From an uncultured Pseudomonadales bacterium (GTDB taxonomy: Bacteria > Pseudomonadota > Gammaproteobacteria > Pseudomonadales > CANNCY01): a DNA stretch of 64,000 nucleotides. The stretch covers positions 124,001-188,000 of the forward strand of contig CANNCY010000005.1 in assembly GCA_947503335.1 (NCBI GenBank). Reading direction: 5' to 3'. The notes beneath the pieces are model-generated. The model worked only from the letters and a program-made list of their open reading frames with translations. It did no database searches and was not told where the DNA came from. Each line of letters begins with the position of its first letter. The stretch's first letter is position 1. The translations under genes were made by a program, and so were the position numbers. Positions 1-9,905 of the stretch are shown in pieces.

Positions 1-574
1 CACGCATAGACGCCTTGTTAACGATCAACCTTGAACTGATGTCAGCGATGTTTTCTCTAGGCTCTAACCCATTCGCTTTAAGCGTATTACCGGTATCAAC
101 AATATCGACAATTTCGTCAGCAAGATTCATTAACGGCGCTAACTCCATAGCACCGTAAAGCTTGATTAGCTCTACTTGAATACCTTTTGATGCATACCAT
201 CTTTTAGCGCTATGGGTAAATTTAGTAGCGACGCGTAAACGACCTTGCGGGCGAGTTTTGCCCACTAACGCTGCGGTCATTAGCCGGCACTTGGCAATAC
301 CCAAATCAACCAGCTCATAAAAACGATCAGAAGGGTCTTCAAGAAGAATATCTCGGCCCGCAACGCCAATGTCAGCGGCGCCGAACTGTACATAGGTGGG
401 TACATCAACGCCACGAATGATAACCACATGAATATCAGGATGATTAGTGTCAAAGATCAGCTTGCGGCTTTTCTTTGGATCTTCTGTTAACTCGATGCCT
501 GCCGCTGCCAACAGCGGCAATGTTTCTTGCAGAATGCGCCCTTTGGTGAGCGCAATCGTTAACCCCTTACTCAT
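1..574 (-). CDS. hisG: ATP phosphoribosyltransferase, short form (partial)
   Basis: Catalyses the first step of histidine synthesis, joining ATP and PRPP. About 191 codons are visible, starting from ATG at 574; roughly the last 20 residues lie beyond the window edge. The N-terminus reads [20 protein letters not shown], followed by [13 protein letters not shown] and the phosphoribosyl-binding stretch DIVDTGNTL, all typical of HisG. The reading frame reaches the edge without the C-terminal regulatory domain expected of the long form, so it is probably the short form that works with HisZ. It lies 34 bases downstream of murA on the same strand, the murA-hisG arrangement known from Pseudomonas. 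Confidence 0.93.
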   Translation of the reverse strand, partial: MSKGLTIALTKGRILQETLPLLAAAGIELTEDPKKSRKLIFDTNHPDIHVVIIRGVDVPTYVQFGAADIGVAGRDILLEDPSDRFYELVDLGIAKCRLMTAALVGKTRPQGRLRVATKFTHSAKRWYASKGIQVELIKLYGAMELAPLMNLADEIVDIVDTGNTLKANGLEPRENIADISSRLIVNKASMR

Positions 575-608
575 AAATGGTCACTTCTTTTGATTTAGCC
601 AGAATCGA

Positions 609-1874
<1,266 letters not shown>

Positions 1875-2102
1875 TTAAGCCTCGCTTGGAGCAGACAGAG
1901 ACATATGAACCGCATGAATCGCACCGCTAGCGATCGCATCGTTTAACGCAGCGTAGACCATTTGTTGACGCTTTACAGCTCGAACACCATCAAATAGCTC
2001 AGACACAATCGCTACATGGTAATGACTTCCCTCAATCTTTACATCGATGTCGGCGCCTTCAAAAGCACCCTGTAACACGCTTAACACTTCTTGTTGGTTC
2101 AT
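1875..2102 (-). CDS. ibaG: BolA-family protein IbaG
   Basis: A small 75-residue BolA-fold protein of the IbaG/YrbA branch. Members bind Fe-S clusters together with monothiol glutaredoxins and are linked to acid resistance and envelope homeostasis. The conserved C-terminal half, with VKRQQMVYAALND and AIHAVHMSL, is visible. The gene sits directly upstream of murA, as in Escherichia coli and Pseudomonas, and 53 bases after mlaC. In those relatives an STAS-domain mlaB gene is often found at this junction; the gap here is too short for one. Confidence 0.9.
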   Translation of the reverse strand: MNQQEVLSVLQGAFEGADIDVKIEGSHYHVAIVSELFDGVRAVKRQQMVYAALNDAIASGAIHAVHMSLSAPSEA

Positions 2103-2155
2103 CTTATTCTCAAAAAATTCTTTAACTTTAAATACTAACTTATAGAAAACGCTGC

Positions 2156-2773
2156 TTAAAAACTAAGCTTGTCGGTTTTCCACCCTTCAATAACTGCATC
2201 AATTGAAGGGTTCTTTTTATAGGCTTTTGCAAACTGACTACGGTAACGCACTCCTAGGTTGATACCATTAACGTTTACATTAATAATTTTCCAACCCTCT
2301 GGGCGCTTCGCCAACGTATAGGCAACTTTTAATACCACGGTACCGTCATCTAACACCTGCTTAATTTGCACTCGGCTGCGACCTTTCATCGACTCGTCCA
2401 TGGGCTTTTGTTCAACGCTATCTTCGTCGTAGTCCATAAAGCTCATCGCGTAGGTTTCGATCATCCCGTCTTTAAAAACCCGCAAAAATCTTGCCTGTTG
2501 CTCGGGGGTAGTTTCTTTACGAGCCCCACCCATTACGCCGCGTACAATAAAATCAAAATCAATAGTTTTATCTAAACGCTTCTCGACTACCTCGGTAAAC
2601 CCGTCTAGATCAATCTCTTTTTCGCGATAGCGCTCAATTTGTACCAATACATCTTTAGTAAGGTTAGCAATGGTAACTTCAGGATCTTTATCTGCCGCAG
2701 AGGCACCCGACACAAACAATACAGAGATGGCCACAACGAATGCCTGGCACAACTGCGCAATCGATTTGAACAT
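2156..2773 (-). CDS. mlaC: phospholipid-transport periplasmic protein MlaC
   Basis: Periplasmic lipid carrier of the Mla pathway, which moves phospholipids between the outer and inner membranes. I chose ATG 2773, giving 205 residues, because AGAGGA lies just upstream and the product then starts with a clean signal peptide (MFKSIAQLC to SGASAA). The frame stays open upstream to 2947, but that extension has no family character. Features such as FDFIVRGVMGG, RVQIKQVLDDGTVVLKVAYTL and GWKIINVNVNGINLGVRYRSQF are typical of MlaC/Ttg2D. The partner genes mlaF, mlaE, mlaD and mlaB are not adjacent: the upstream neighbour is the divergent kdsD. Confidence 0.93.
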   Translation of the reverse strand: MFKSIAQLCQAFVVAISVLFVSGASAADKDPEVTIANLTKDVLVQIERYREKEIDLDGFTEVVEKRLDKTIDFDFIVRGVMGGARKETTPEQQARFLRVFKDGMIETYAMSFMDYDEDSVEQKPMDESMKGRSRVQIKQVLDDGTVVLKVAYTLAKRPEGWKIINVNVNGINLGVRYRSQFAKAYKKNPSIDAVIEGWKTDKLSF

Positions 2774-2995
2774 ATTTGTTCCTCTAAGAAATGCTATCAA
2801 TCTTATTTTAACGCTAGCACATGCAGCGTTTTGTTGGCATAGAAGCCCGCCTATTATACAGTTCGCCACTAAAAGTGCATTGTTACCTAGGTGTTTAAGC
2901 GATTTAAGCATAAAATTAACTTTCGCTATTTGACCCATACAACACAATAACGGGCACTAATAAAGGCAGCGTTCACATAGGCTACAAGGGCATCT

Positions 2996-3991
2996 ATGAC
3001 CACTACTAATACTCAAAGCGATGAAACCCTCATTCAATCAGGTTTACGTACCATCCAGACTGAAATTGAAGAAATTCAACGACTAGAGTCAAAATTAGAC
3101 CATCAATTTGCAAAAGCGTGCCAAATTATTTTGCAAACAACCGGCAAAGTGATTGTTACAGGCATGGGTAAGAGCGGTCATATCGGTCGCAAGATAGCCG
3201 CCACGCTAGCTAGCACCGGCACATCAGCATTTTTTGTACACCCAGGCGAGGCCAGTCACGGCGACATGGGTATGATCACAGAAAACGATGCTGTTATCGC
3301 TATAAGTAACTCTGGTACCTCGTCAGAGATCGTAACCCTACTACCTTTATTAAAACGTCTTAAAACCCCCATTATTGCGATGACCGGCAATGCTTCGTCA
3401 GCGCTAGCCACCGCAGCAGACGCGCACCTAGACATTGGCGTTGATCAAGAAGCCTGCCCGCTAGATCTCGCCCCAACCAGTTCGACGACAGTCACTTTGG
3501 TCATGGGCGACGCAGTGGCTATTGCACTACTAGAAGCCCGCGGCTTTACCCCTGAAGACTTTGCGTTCTCGCACCCAGGTGGTGCCCTAGGCAAGCGCCT
3601 CATTTTGCGCGTGCGCGATGTTATGCACTCGGGCGAGCAAATACCTGTAGTAGCGTCAGATTGCATATTAAGCGAAGCGCTACTTGAAATGAACCGCAAA
3701 GGCCTTGGCATGACGACGGTTCAAGATAACGACCAGCGCTTACAAGGCATCTTTACTGACGGCGATCTACGTCGGTCACTAGATAAGAATACTGGCGACA
3801 CTCTTTTATCGACCCCTATTTGCGAGATCATGACGCGCGCGCCCAAGTCGGTCAGTAGCGATATGCTAGCAGCAGAAGCCCTAAATATTATGGAGCAAAG
3901 CGCTATCACGTCACTAGTAGTACAAGACGCAGACAATAGCGTTGCGGGCATCATCCACCTTCACGACATCCTCAAAGCCGGGGTAGCCTAA
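2996..3991 (+). CDS. kdsD: D-arabinose 5-phosphate isomerase KdsD
   Basis: Converts ribulose 5-phosphate to arabinose 5-phosphate, the first step towards KDO for lipopolysaccharide. The 331 residues hold an N-terminal SIS domain (about 40-170, with VTGMGKSGHIGRKIA and SNSGTSSEIV) followed by two CBS domains (about 208-265 and 275-331, with FTDGDLRRSL). It is the first gene of a plus-strand run into kdsC and the lpt genes. It diverges from mlaC, and the 222-base space between them should hold both promoters. Confidence 0.97.
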   Translation: MTTTNTQSDETLIQSGLRTIQTEIEEIQRLESKLDHQFAKACQIILQTTGKVIVTGMGKSGHIGRKIAATLASTGTSAFFVHPGEASHGDMGMITENDAVIAISNSGTSSEIVTLLPLLKRLKTPIIAMTGNASSALATAADAHLDIGVDQEACPLDLAPTSSTTVTLVMGDAVAIALLEARGFTPEDFAFSHPGGALGKRLILRVRDVMHSGEQIPVVASDCILSEALLEMNRKGLGMTTVQDNDQRLQGIFTDGDLRRSLDKNTGDTLLSTPICEIMTRAPKSVSSDMLAAEALNIMEQSAITSLVVQDADNSVAGIIHLHDILKAGVA

Positions 3992-3992
3992 C

Positions 3993-4523
3993 ATGCAATC
4001 AGTAACCGAACGTGCGGCCAAAATTAAACTATGCCTATTCGATGTTGATGGTGTATTAACCGATGGTCGCTTGTTTTTTAATAACGGCGGTGACGAGTTT
4101 AAAAGTTTTAACACACTTGATGGCCAGGGTATAAAAATGCTGCAGGCCTCTGGTGTAGATGTAGGCATCATAACGGGTCGCACTAGCGACCTGGTAGCAC
4201 GCCGCACAAACGATCTTGGCATAAAATGGTTAATACAAGGGCGAGAAGACAAATTTTCGGCTCTACAAGAGATACTTGCGCAGAAGCCCTTAGCCTTAGA
4301 TGAAATTGCGTTTGTAGGTGACGACTTACCCGATCTGCGCGTTATTAGTCGCGTTGGCTTGGGCATCGCTGTGGCCAATGCAGCGCCCTTTGTGAAAGAA
4401 CATGCGCATCATATTACCGAGCGCAAAGGCGGCGAAGGCGCCGCTCGCGAAGTATGCGAACTAATCATGTCAGCCCAAGATACACTTAACGCTGCCAATC
4501 AACATTATTTAGAATCAGAGTAA
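3993..4523 (+). CDS. kdsC: 3-deoxy-D-manno-octulosonate 8-phosphate phosphatase KdsC
   Basis: HAD-family phosphatase that releases KDO from KDO 8-phosphate. The nucleophile motif FDVDGVLTDG places the catalytic Asp pair at residues 17 and 19, and GDDLPDL near residue 110 is the Mg-binding acidic motif. The 176-residue length is normal, with no cap domain, as in tetrameric KdsC. The start lies one base after the kdsD stop, so the two are likely co-translated. Confidence 0.97.
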   Translation: MQSVTERAAKIKLCLFDVDGVLTDGRLFFNNGGDEFKSFNTLDGQGIKMLQASGVDVGIITGRTSDLVARRTNDLGIKWLIQGREDKFSALQEILAQKPLALDEIAFVGDDLPDLRVISRVGLGIAVANAAPFVKEHAHHITERKGGEGAAREVCELIMSAQDTLNAANQHYLESE

Positions 4524-4573
4524 TCTGATATTCTGACGCAATCGTTAACCTAAAGGGATAATTAAGCGACCTA

Positions 4574-5143
4574 ATGAAACGCACCGTTATTGTACCTATT
4601 TTGCTTGTAGTGCTAGCCGTCTTTTTTTCAAGATCGGCCCTTGAACGCACGTTAGAAAGACAGGTATCGATTCCCGTTGACGAGGTCGAAGGCGTAGACT
4701 TTTTTATCGAGCAGCCGGTAGTTATTCAATATAATGACCAGTCAGGCCAAACCGAAACCAAAGTAGTTGCAACGCGATTAAATTATTACGCCTCAGAAAA
4801 ATCTACCGAATTGCTAAGCCCTATATTTGATATCGAGGGCGAAAACTACGCATGGCAGGTAGCTGCAAAAAACGCCAAGCAACAGGGCGACGAGCAACCC
4901 ATCGTTTTGGGTGGCATAGTGAATATCGTACAAACAAATACAGACCAACCCATTGAACTAACCACATCAAATTTGGTCTTAAATACAGTAAACGAAACTG
5001 CTTCTACCGAGGCCCCGACCGACATAACCACGCCTGAGTCAACCACTCAGGCAAAGGGCATTCGTGTAGACTTTAAAGAAAATCAAATCGACTTGTTATC
5101 GAACGTAACTACAACGATCGTACCTGCCGAGGCAAATAAATGA
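4574..5143 (+). CDS. lptC: LPS export protein LptC
   Basis: Bitopic inner-membrane protein that passes LPS from the LptBFG extractor to LptA. One N-terminal membrane helix (about residues 4-20, VIVPILLVVLAVFF) is followed by a periplasmic beta-jellyroll region including TRLNYYASEKSTELLSP. Its 189 residues suit the family, whose sequence is poorly conserved; position between kdsC and lptA supports the call. The last four bases overlap the lptA start (ATGA). A Thr/Glu-rich stretch near 140-158 may be a flexible loop. Confidence 0.9.
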   Translation: MKRTVIVPILLVVLAVFFSRSALERTLERQVSIPVDEVEGVDFFIEQPVVIQYNDQSGQTETKVVATRLNYYASEKSTELLSPIFDIEGENYAWQVAAKNAKQQGDEQPIVLGGIVNIVQTNTDQPIELTTSNLVLNTVNETASTEAPTDITTPESTTQAKGIRVDFKENQIDLLSNVTTTIVPAEANK

Positions 5144-5664
5144 AGCGACTGTCGTCAATAATTTTACTCACCGTGCTTACCGCAAGTTTTGCGCAAGCGC
5201 TGCCCGAAGATCGCGACCAACCGATCAACATCTCTGCCGAAAGTTCGCGACTCATGGGCGATAAAACGACTCGCTTCACAGGCAATGTGATCGTAACCCA
5301 AGGCTCGACGCAGATTAATGCCGACCAGCTAACAGCCTATGTTGTTGATAATCGCACAACCAAGCTTATCGCAACCGGTTCGCCAGTGCGTTTTCAAGAA
5401 CGCCCGCGGGCAAATGAACCCTTAACCGTGGGCAATGCCAATCGCTTAGAGCTAGACGTCGAAGCGCAAAGTATCGCGCTAATCGGCAATGCCTATCTTA
5501 GCCAAGATGGTAAAGAGATGCGGGCAGATCGTATCGTTCATGACAGTCAGTCTCGCCTGACCACAGCAGGTGGTGGTCAAGAACGCGTAAATGTTATCTT
5601 GCAGCCCAAACGCAAAGATACAACGCAACAATCTGACAAAACTCAAAAGAAAGATTCAAACTAA
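5140..5664 (+). CDS. lptA: LPS transport periplasmic protein LptA
   Basis: Periplasmic bridge protein that forms the LPS-conducting filament between LptC and LptD. It has a signal peptide ending near SFAQA and an OstA-type domain with [22 protein letters not shown] and [10 protein letters not shown]-like beta-strand repeats. The C-terminus is hydrophilic and rich in Lys, Gln and Asp, presumably disordered. The start overlaps lptC by four bases and the stop overlaps the lptB start by one base (TAATG), consistent with tight translational coupling. Confidence 0.94.
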   Translation: MKRLSSIILLTVLTASFAQALPEDRDQPINISAESSRLMGDKTTRFTGNVIVTQGSTQINADQLTAYVVDNRTTKLIATGSPVRFQERPRANEPLTVGNANRLELDVEAQSIALIGNAYLSQDGKEMRADRIVHDSQSRLTTAGGGQERVNVILQPKRKDTTQQSDKTQKKDSN

Positions 5665-6389
5665 TGGCCCGATTAGAAGCAGCGCAACTTGCCAAAAGCT
5701 ATGACAAGAAACCGGTAGTCATTGACGTTAGTATCGAGGTATCTACAGGAGAAATCATTGGCTTGCTTGGGCCTAATGGCGCCGGTAAAACCACCTGTTT
5801 TTACATGATTGCCGGTCTAATTAAAGCCGATCGCGGCTCTGTAAAAATAGATGGCGAAGACATCACCAACCTATCGATGGATCAACGCGCCAAACGTGGC
5901 CTTGGATATTTACCCCAAGAAGCGTCGGTTTTTAGAAAACTTAGTGTCGAAGACAACATATTGGCCATTCTACAAACCCGTAAAGATCTTGATAAAACCG
6001 CACGTTTAAGCAAGCTAGACGAATTGATTGACGAATTTCAGATTGGTCACATTCGCGATCGCAAAGGCATGCAACTATCAGGTGGCGAGCGCCGACGTGT
6101 AGAGATCGCTCGAGCGCTAGCAACAGACCCACAGTTTATTTTGCTCGATGAACCCTTTGCAGGCGTTGACCCGATTTCGGTTAACGAAATTAAGTCTATA
6201 ATGATGCAGCTACGCGACCGCGGTATTGGTGTATTGATTACCGATCACAACGTGCGCGATACACTAGACATCTGCGAACGTGCTTACATCGTCGGCGAAG
6301 GGCACATCATCGCGCGGGGATCTAGCGCCGATATTCTCGAGAACTCGAGAGTACGCAGTATCTATTTGGGCGAAGACTTTCGCTTGTAA
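5664..6389 (+). CDS. lptB: LPS export ABC transporter ATPase LptB
   Basis: Cytoplasmic ATPase that drives LPS extraction through LptFG. Walker A is GPNGAGKTT (residues 36-44), the signature is [14 protein letters not shown] (from about 138) and Walker B is ILLDEPF (159-165). The length of 241 residues is normal. LptF and LptG are not in this window; in relatives they are encoded elsewhere. It is followed 57 bases later by rpoN. Confidence 0.97.
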   Translation: MARLEAAQLAKSYDKKPVVIDVSIEVSTGEIIGLLGPNGAGKTTCFYMIAGLIKADRGSVKIDGEDITNLSMDQRAKRGLGYLPQEASVFRKLSVEDNILAILQTRKDLDKTARLSKLDELIDEFQIGHIRDRKGMQLSGGERRRVEIARALATDPQFILLDEPFAGVDPISVNEIKSIMMQLRDRGIGVLITDHNVRDTLDICERAYIVGEGHIIARGSSADILENSRVRSIYLGEDFRL

Positions 6390-6446
6390 AAATGCCTCTA
6401 CGCAGACTAAACTAGGGGTGACGTAGGAGTAGAAGTAACACGCTAA

Positions 6447-7928
6447 ATGAAACAATCCCTGCAACTCAAGATCGGCCAGCAACTGGCCATGACCCCGCAA
6501 CTGCAGCAAGCGATTCGCCTGCTACAGCTGTCTAGTCTCGAGTTGCAAGCTGAGGTACAAGAAGCGCTCGAGTCAAACGCTATGCTTGAGGTCGAAGAAG
6601 ACCGTGACACAGCCCCAGCAAATGACGATTTAAACTCGCCCACGTCGGCTGACCCTGCCCCCCAAGATAATTCAGATCAAATTACTGCTGATAGCGAAGT
6701 ATCGATCGATCGTGATGAGATTCCTAGCGAACTAGCCGTTGATACCGATTGGGATTCGATCTATACCAGTGGCCCTGCTAGCTCTGGCAGCAGTGAAGGC
6801 CTTGGTGATATCGACTTTGACTCGCGTAATAGCCGTGAAGAGTCGTTACAAGACCATCTAATGTGGCAGCTAAACCTAAGCCAACTGTCTGATATCGACC
6901 GCACCATTGGCATCGCAATTATCGACGCAGTGGGCCGTGACGGCATGCTAACGCAATCAGTTGAAGAGCTGCATACTAGCCTGGCCGCCACCCTTACCTA
7001 CGATCTTGAGCTAGACGAGGTGGTAGCGGTATTACATCGCGTTCAACAATTTGATCCCATAGGGGTTGCTGCAGCAGATTTGCGCGATTCACTAATGATT
7101 CAGCTCAAGGCCTTGCCTCGCACCGACGAAGTACGTGCCGCATTGCGCATCGTAGACCGTCACCTTAACCTGTTGGCGGCCCAAGATATTCGCACACTAA
7201 AGCGCCGAACTCGCTTAAAAGAACAACAAATTGCTGACGCGGCGCTCATTATTCAGTCATTGAATCCACGCCCTGGTGAGCAAATCAGCGATGAACAGCC
7301 TCAGTACATCGTGCCAGATGTATTTGTACGTAAGTTAGAAGACCGCTGGGTTGTTGAACTAAACGGCGACTCTGCGCCAAAGTTACGTATCAATCAAGAT
7401 TACGCTAGCTTGATTAAGCGCGCAGACAACAGTTCGACCAACAACTATCTGCGTGACAATCTGCAAGAGGCTAAATGGTTTTTAAAGAGTCTGCAAAGCC
7501 GCAACGAAACACTCATGAAAGTGGCTTCAAAGATTGTAGAGATTCAACAAACGTTTTTAGAGGTAGGTGCCGAAGGCATGAAGCCTATGGTACTGCACGA
7601 CATCGCCGAAGCGGTGGGTATGCATGAATCGACTATCTCAAGGGTAACGACACACAAGTACATGCATACACCTCAGGGTGTGTTCGAGCTGAAATATTTC
7701 TTCTCTAGTCATGTAGGCACTGACGGTGGTGGCGAATGCTCGTCTACCGCGATCAGAGCCATGATTCAAAAACTTGTCGCCGCCGAGAACCCTAAAAAGC
7801 CACTTAGCGACAACAAAATTGCTACCCTTCTTGCCGATGAGGGTATTCAAGTCGCTAGGCGCACGATCGCGAAATATCGCGAGAGTATCGGCATACCCGC
7901 GTCAAGCGAGCGCAAGCGCTTGCTTTAG
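6447..7928 (+). CDS. rpoN: RNA polymerase sigma-54 factor RpoN
   Basis: Alternative sigma factor that reads -24/-12 promoters and needs enhancer-binding ATPases. The Gln/Leu-rich region I is at residues 1-50 (LKIGQQLAMTPQLQQAIRLL), an acidic region II follows (about 50-125), then the core-binding domain, the helix-turn-helix DNA-binding domain, and the RpoN box ARRTIAKYRE at about 470-479. The 493-residue length is standard. It sits between lptB and hpf, the usual gammaproteobacterial position. Confidence 0.98.
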   Translation: MKQSLQLKIGQQLAMTPQLQQAIRLLQLSSLELQAEVQEALESNAMLEVEEDRDTAPANDDLNSPTSADPAPQDNSDQITADSEVSIDRDEIPSELAVDTDWDSIYTSGPASSGSSEGLGDIDFDSRNSREESLQDHLMWQLNLSQLSDIDRTIGIAIIDAVGRDGMLTQSVEELHTSLAATLTYDLELDEVVAVLHRVQQFDPIGVAAADLRDSLMIQLKALPRTDEVRAALRIVDRHLNLLAAQDIRTLKRRTRLKEQQIADAALIIQSLNPRPGEQISDEQPQYIVPDVFVRKLEDRWVVELNGDSAPKLRINQDYASLIKRADNSSTNNYLRDNLQEAKWFLKSLQSRNETLMKVASKIVEIQQTFLEVGAEGMKPMVLHDIAEAVGMHESTISRVTTHKYMHTPQGVFELKYFFSSHVGTDGGGECSSTAIRAMIQKLVAAENPKKPLSDNKIATLLADEGIQVARRTIAKYRESIGIPASSERKRLL

Positions 7929-7958
7929 AACGCCTAACCATCATTCAAGGAGAAAAAT

Positions 7959-8255
7959 ATGGATCTAAACATTAGTGGCCACCACGTTGAAGTAACTGAC
8001 GCCCTTAGAGCCTATGTAACCAATAAGATGGAGAAAATTGAAAGGCATTTTGATAACATCACCAGCGCTGATGTCACACTAACTCTAGATAACCAAATTC
8101 AGCGATGTGAAGGTAAACTTCACGTTGCCGGTAGCGATCTTTACGCAGATGCTGAAGGTGATGACATGTATGCTGCTCTAGATCAAATGGCCGACAAATT
8201 AGATCGCCAAGTGATCAAACACAAAGAAAAGTTATTAAGTACCCGCAAAGGCTAA
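7959..8255 (+). CDS. hpf: ribosome hibernation promoting factor HPF (short form)
   Basis: Binds the decoding region of the 30S subunit and promotes inactive 100S ribosomes in stationary phase. At 98 residues it is the short form, without the dimerisation tail of long HPF. The start ISGHHVEVTDALRAYVTNKM and the later ADAEGDDMYAALDQM are hallmarks. A strong Shine-Dalgarno (AAGGAG) precedes the ATG. It is followed three bases later by ptsN. Confidence 0.96.
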   Translation: MDLNISGHHVEVTDALRAYVTNKMEKIERHFDNITSADVTLTLDNQIQRCEGKLHVAGSDLYADAEGDDMYAALDQMADKLDRQVIKHKEKLLSTRKG

Positions 8256-8258
8256 TTC

Positions 8259-8708
8259 ATGCAAATCGACTCCTTTCTTGCTGAGGATGCAGTATCTATT
8301 GATGTACAAGCAAGCAGCTACAAAAAAGCACTGGAGTCGATAGCCTGTGCTATTTCTGCAAATTATCCCGACACCAAAGGCCGTGATCTACTAAAGGCAC
8401 TGCTTGAGCGCGAGCGCTTGGGCAGTACCGCCGTCGGCTCAGGCGTCGCCATACCCCATTGCCGTGTTGAAGGCGTAGACAACATTACGGGCTTGTTTTG
8501 TCGACTAGACACAGCAATCGACTACGACGCACCTGATGATCAACAGGTTGACCTCTTGTTCGCCCTAGTGGTTCCTAAAGACTGTACCGACGGGCACCTC
8601 CAAGCCCTTGCAGCAATATCTGAGAAACTAAACGACTCATCTATTCGCAACCAAATTCGCATGTGCAAAGAGCCAAAACAGGTCTATAATTTGCTGACCA
8701 AACAATAA
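8259..8708 (+). CDS. ptsN: nitrogen-regulatory phosphotransferase EIIA-Ntr
   Basis: Terminal phosphoacceptor of the PTS-Ntr branch; it regulates potassium and nitrogen physiology by protein contacts rather than sugar transport. The active-site histidine is His67 in SGVAIPHCRV. The domain spans the whole 149 residues. It stands in the standard rpoN-hpf-ptsN-rapZ-ptsO order. The gene for EI-Ntr (ptsP) is not in the window. Confidence 0.96.
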   Translation: MQIDSFLAEDAVSIDVQASSYKKALESIACAISANYPDTKGRDLLKALLERERLGSTAVGSGVAIPHCRVEGVDNITGLFCRLDTAIDYDAPDDQQVDLLFALVVPKDCTDGHLQALAAISEKLNDSSIRNQIRMCKEPKQVYNLLTKQ

Positions 8709-8722
8709 TAGTCAGCACACCC

Positions 8723-9565
8723 ATGAATGTAATAATAGTTAGTGGTCGTTCAGGATCAGGCAAAAGTTCGGCATTAAATGCACTAGAAGATCTAGGTTTT
8801 TACTGTATCGACAACCTACCAGTAACCATGCTCTTTGACTTGATTGACCGCAATCAATCTAAGATGCCTCAAGAAGGTGTGGCTGTAGGCATCGACGTAC
8901 GCAGCTACGACTTGCACGCGTTCGAAGATCAGTTAGAAAAACTTAAGTCGGTTACTGACCACGTAAGAGTGCTGTACCTAGACGCTAACACCCCAACCTT
9001 GGTGCGCCGATACAGCGAAACAAGACGCCGCCACCCTTTGACATCAAGCGCCTTTGATCTTTCGTCGGCAATTCAAAGTGAAAAGAAAATCCTTACGTCA
9101 GTTGCCAACGAAGCCAGCCTGATCATTAACACAACAGATCTAAGCCTTCACGACCTTCGCTCTACTATTCGTGAGAAGGTAGCAAGCAATGCCCAGCACC
9201 CCTTGGCACTAAACTTTTTAAGCTTTGGCTTTAAGCATCGCGTGCCCGCCGACTCCGACCTTATGTTTGATGTTCGCTGCCTGCCAAACCCCTATTGGGT
9301 GCCTGAACTACGCGCACTAACGGGTAAAGACCGCGCCATTCAAGAGTATCTGTCTAGCCAAGACGACGTAAACAAGATGATCGAGTCAATCGCGTCATAC
9401 CTAGACACTTGGCTACCGGCCTACCGTGCCAATAATAGAAGCTACTTAACTATCGCTATCGGCTGCACCGGCGGGCGCCATCGGTCGGTTTACGTTGCTT
9501 CTCAACTAGCGGCGCGCTTTGAGGCCACGTCACCCACCCTAACTCACCGCGACATAGGGCGATAA
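8723..9565 (+). CDS. rapZ: RNase adapter protein RapZ
   Basis: P-loop protein which in enterobacteria guides RNase E to the GlmZ small RNA and so controls glucosamine-6-phosphate synthase. Walker A is GRSGSGKS (residues 8-15), and the conserved C-terminal motif IAIGCTGGRHRSVYVA is present near 245-260. The 280-residue length is normal. Its stop overlaps the ptsO start by one base. Confidence 0.96.
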   Translation: MNVIIVSGRSGSGKSSALNALEDLGFYCIDNLPVTMLFDLIDRNQSKMPQEGVAVGIDVRSYDLHAFEDQLEKLKSVTDHVRVLYLDANTPTLVRRYSETRRRHPLTSSAFDLSSAIQSEKKILTSVANEASLIINTTDLSLHDLRSTIREKVASNAQHPLALNFLSFGFKHRVPADSDLMFDVRCLPNPYWVPELRALTGKDRAIQEYLSSQDDVNKMIESIASYLDTWLPAYRANNRSYLTIAIGCTGGRHRSVYVASQLAARFEATSPTLTHRDIGR

Positions 9566-9840
9566 TGAGCGAATCTGCAGCAACCTTAACACTTTGTAAT
9601 AAACTAGGGCTTCACGCGCGAGCTGCATCAAAGTTTGTGTCTACGGCTGCACGATACCCCTGTGATGTAAAGGTAAAGCTTGACGATAAAGAAATTGATG
9701 GCAAGAGCATCATGAGCCTAATGCTTTTGGCCGCCCCAGTAGGTACCGAGCTTGAAATAAAATGCCAAGGTGACGAGTCAGATCAAGCCCTAGAGGCGAT
9801 TAGCGCCCTGATTAACGATCGCTTTGGTGAAAGCTGTTAG
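9565..9840 (+). CDS. ptsO: phosphocarrier protein NPr
   Basis: HPr-like phosphocarrier of the nitrogen PTS; it relays phosphate from EI-Ntr to EIIA-Ntr. The phosphorylated histidine is His17 in NKLGLHARAAS, and the second family motif GKSIMSLMLLAA is present. Its 91 residues match the family. The initiating ATG overlaps the rapZ stop (TAATG). Confidence 0.95.
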   Translation: MSESAATLTLCNKLGLHARAASKFVSTAARYPCDVKVKLDDKEIDGKSIMSLMLLAAPVGTELEIKCQGDESDQALEAISALINDRFGESC

Positions 9841-9905
9841 TTGCCTAGTTATATTTGTTAGAATGACTTATCAGTCAGTCTTCTGTCGTACAAGAGTGTC
9901 TATTC

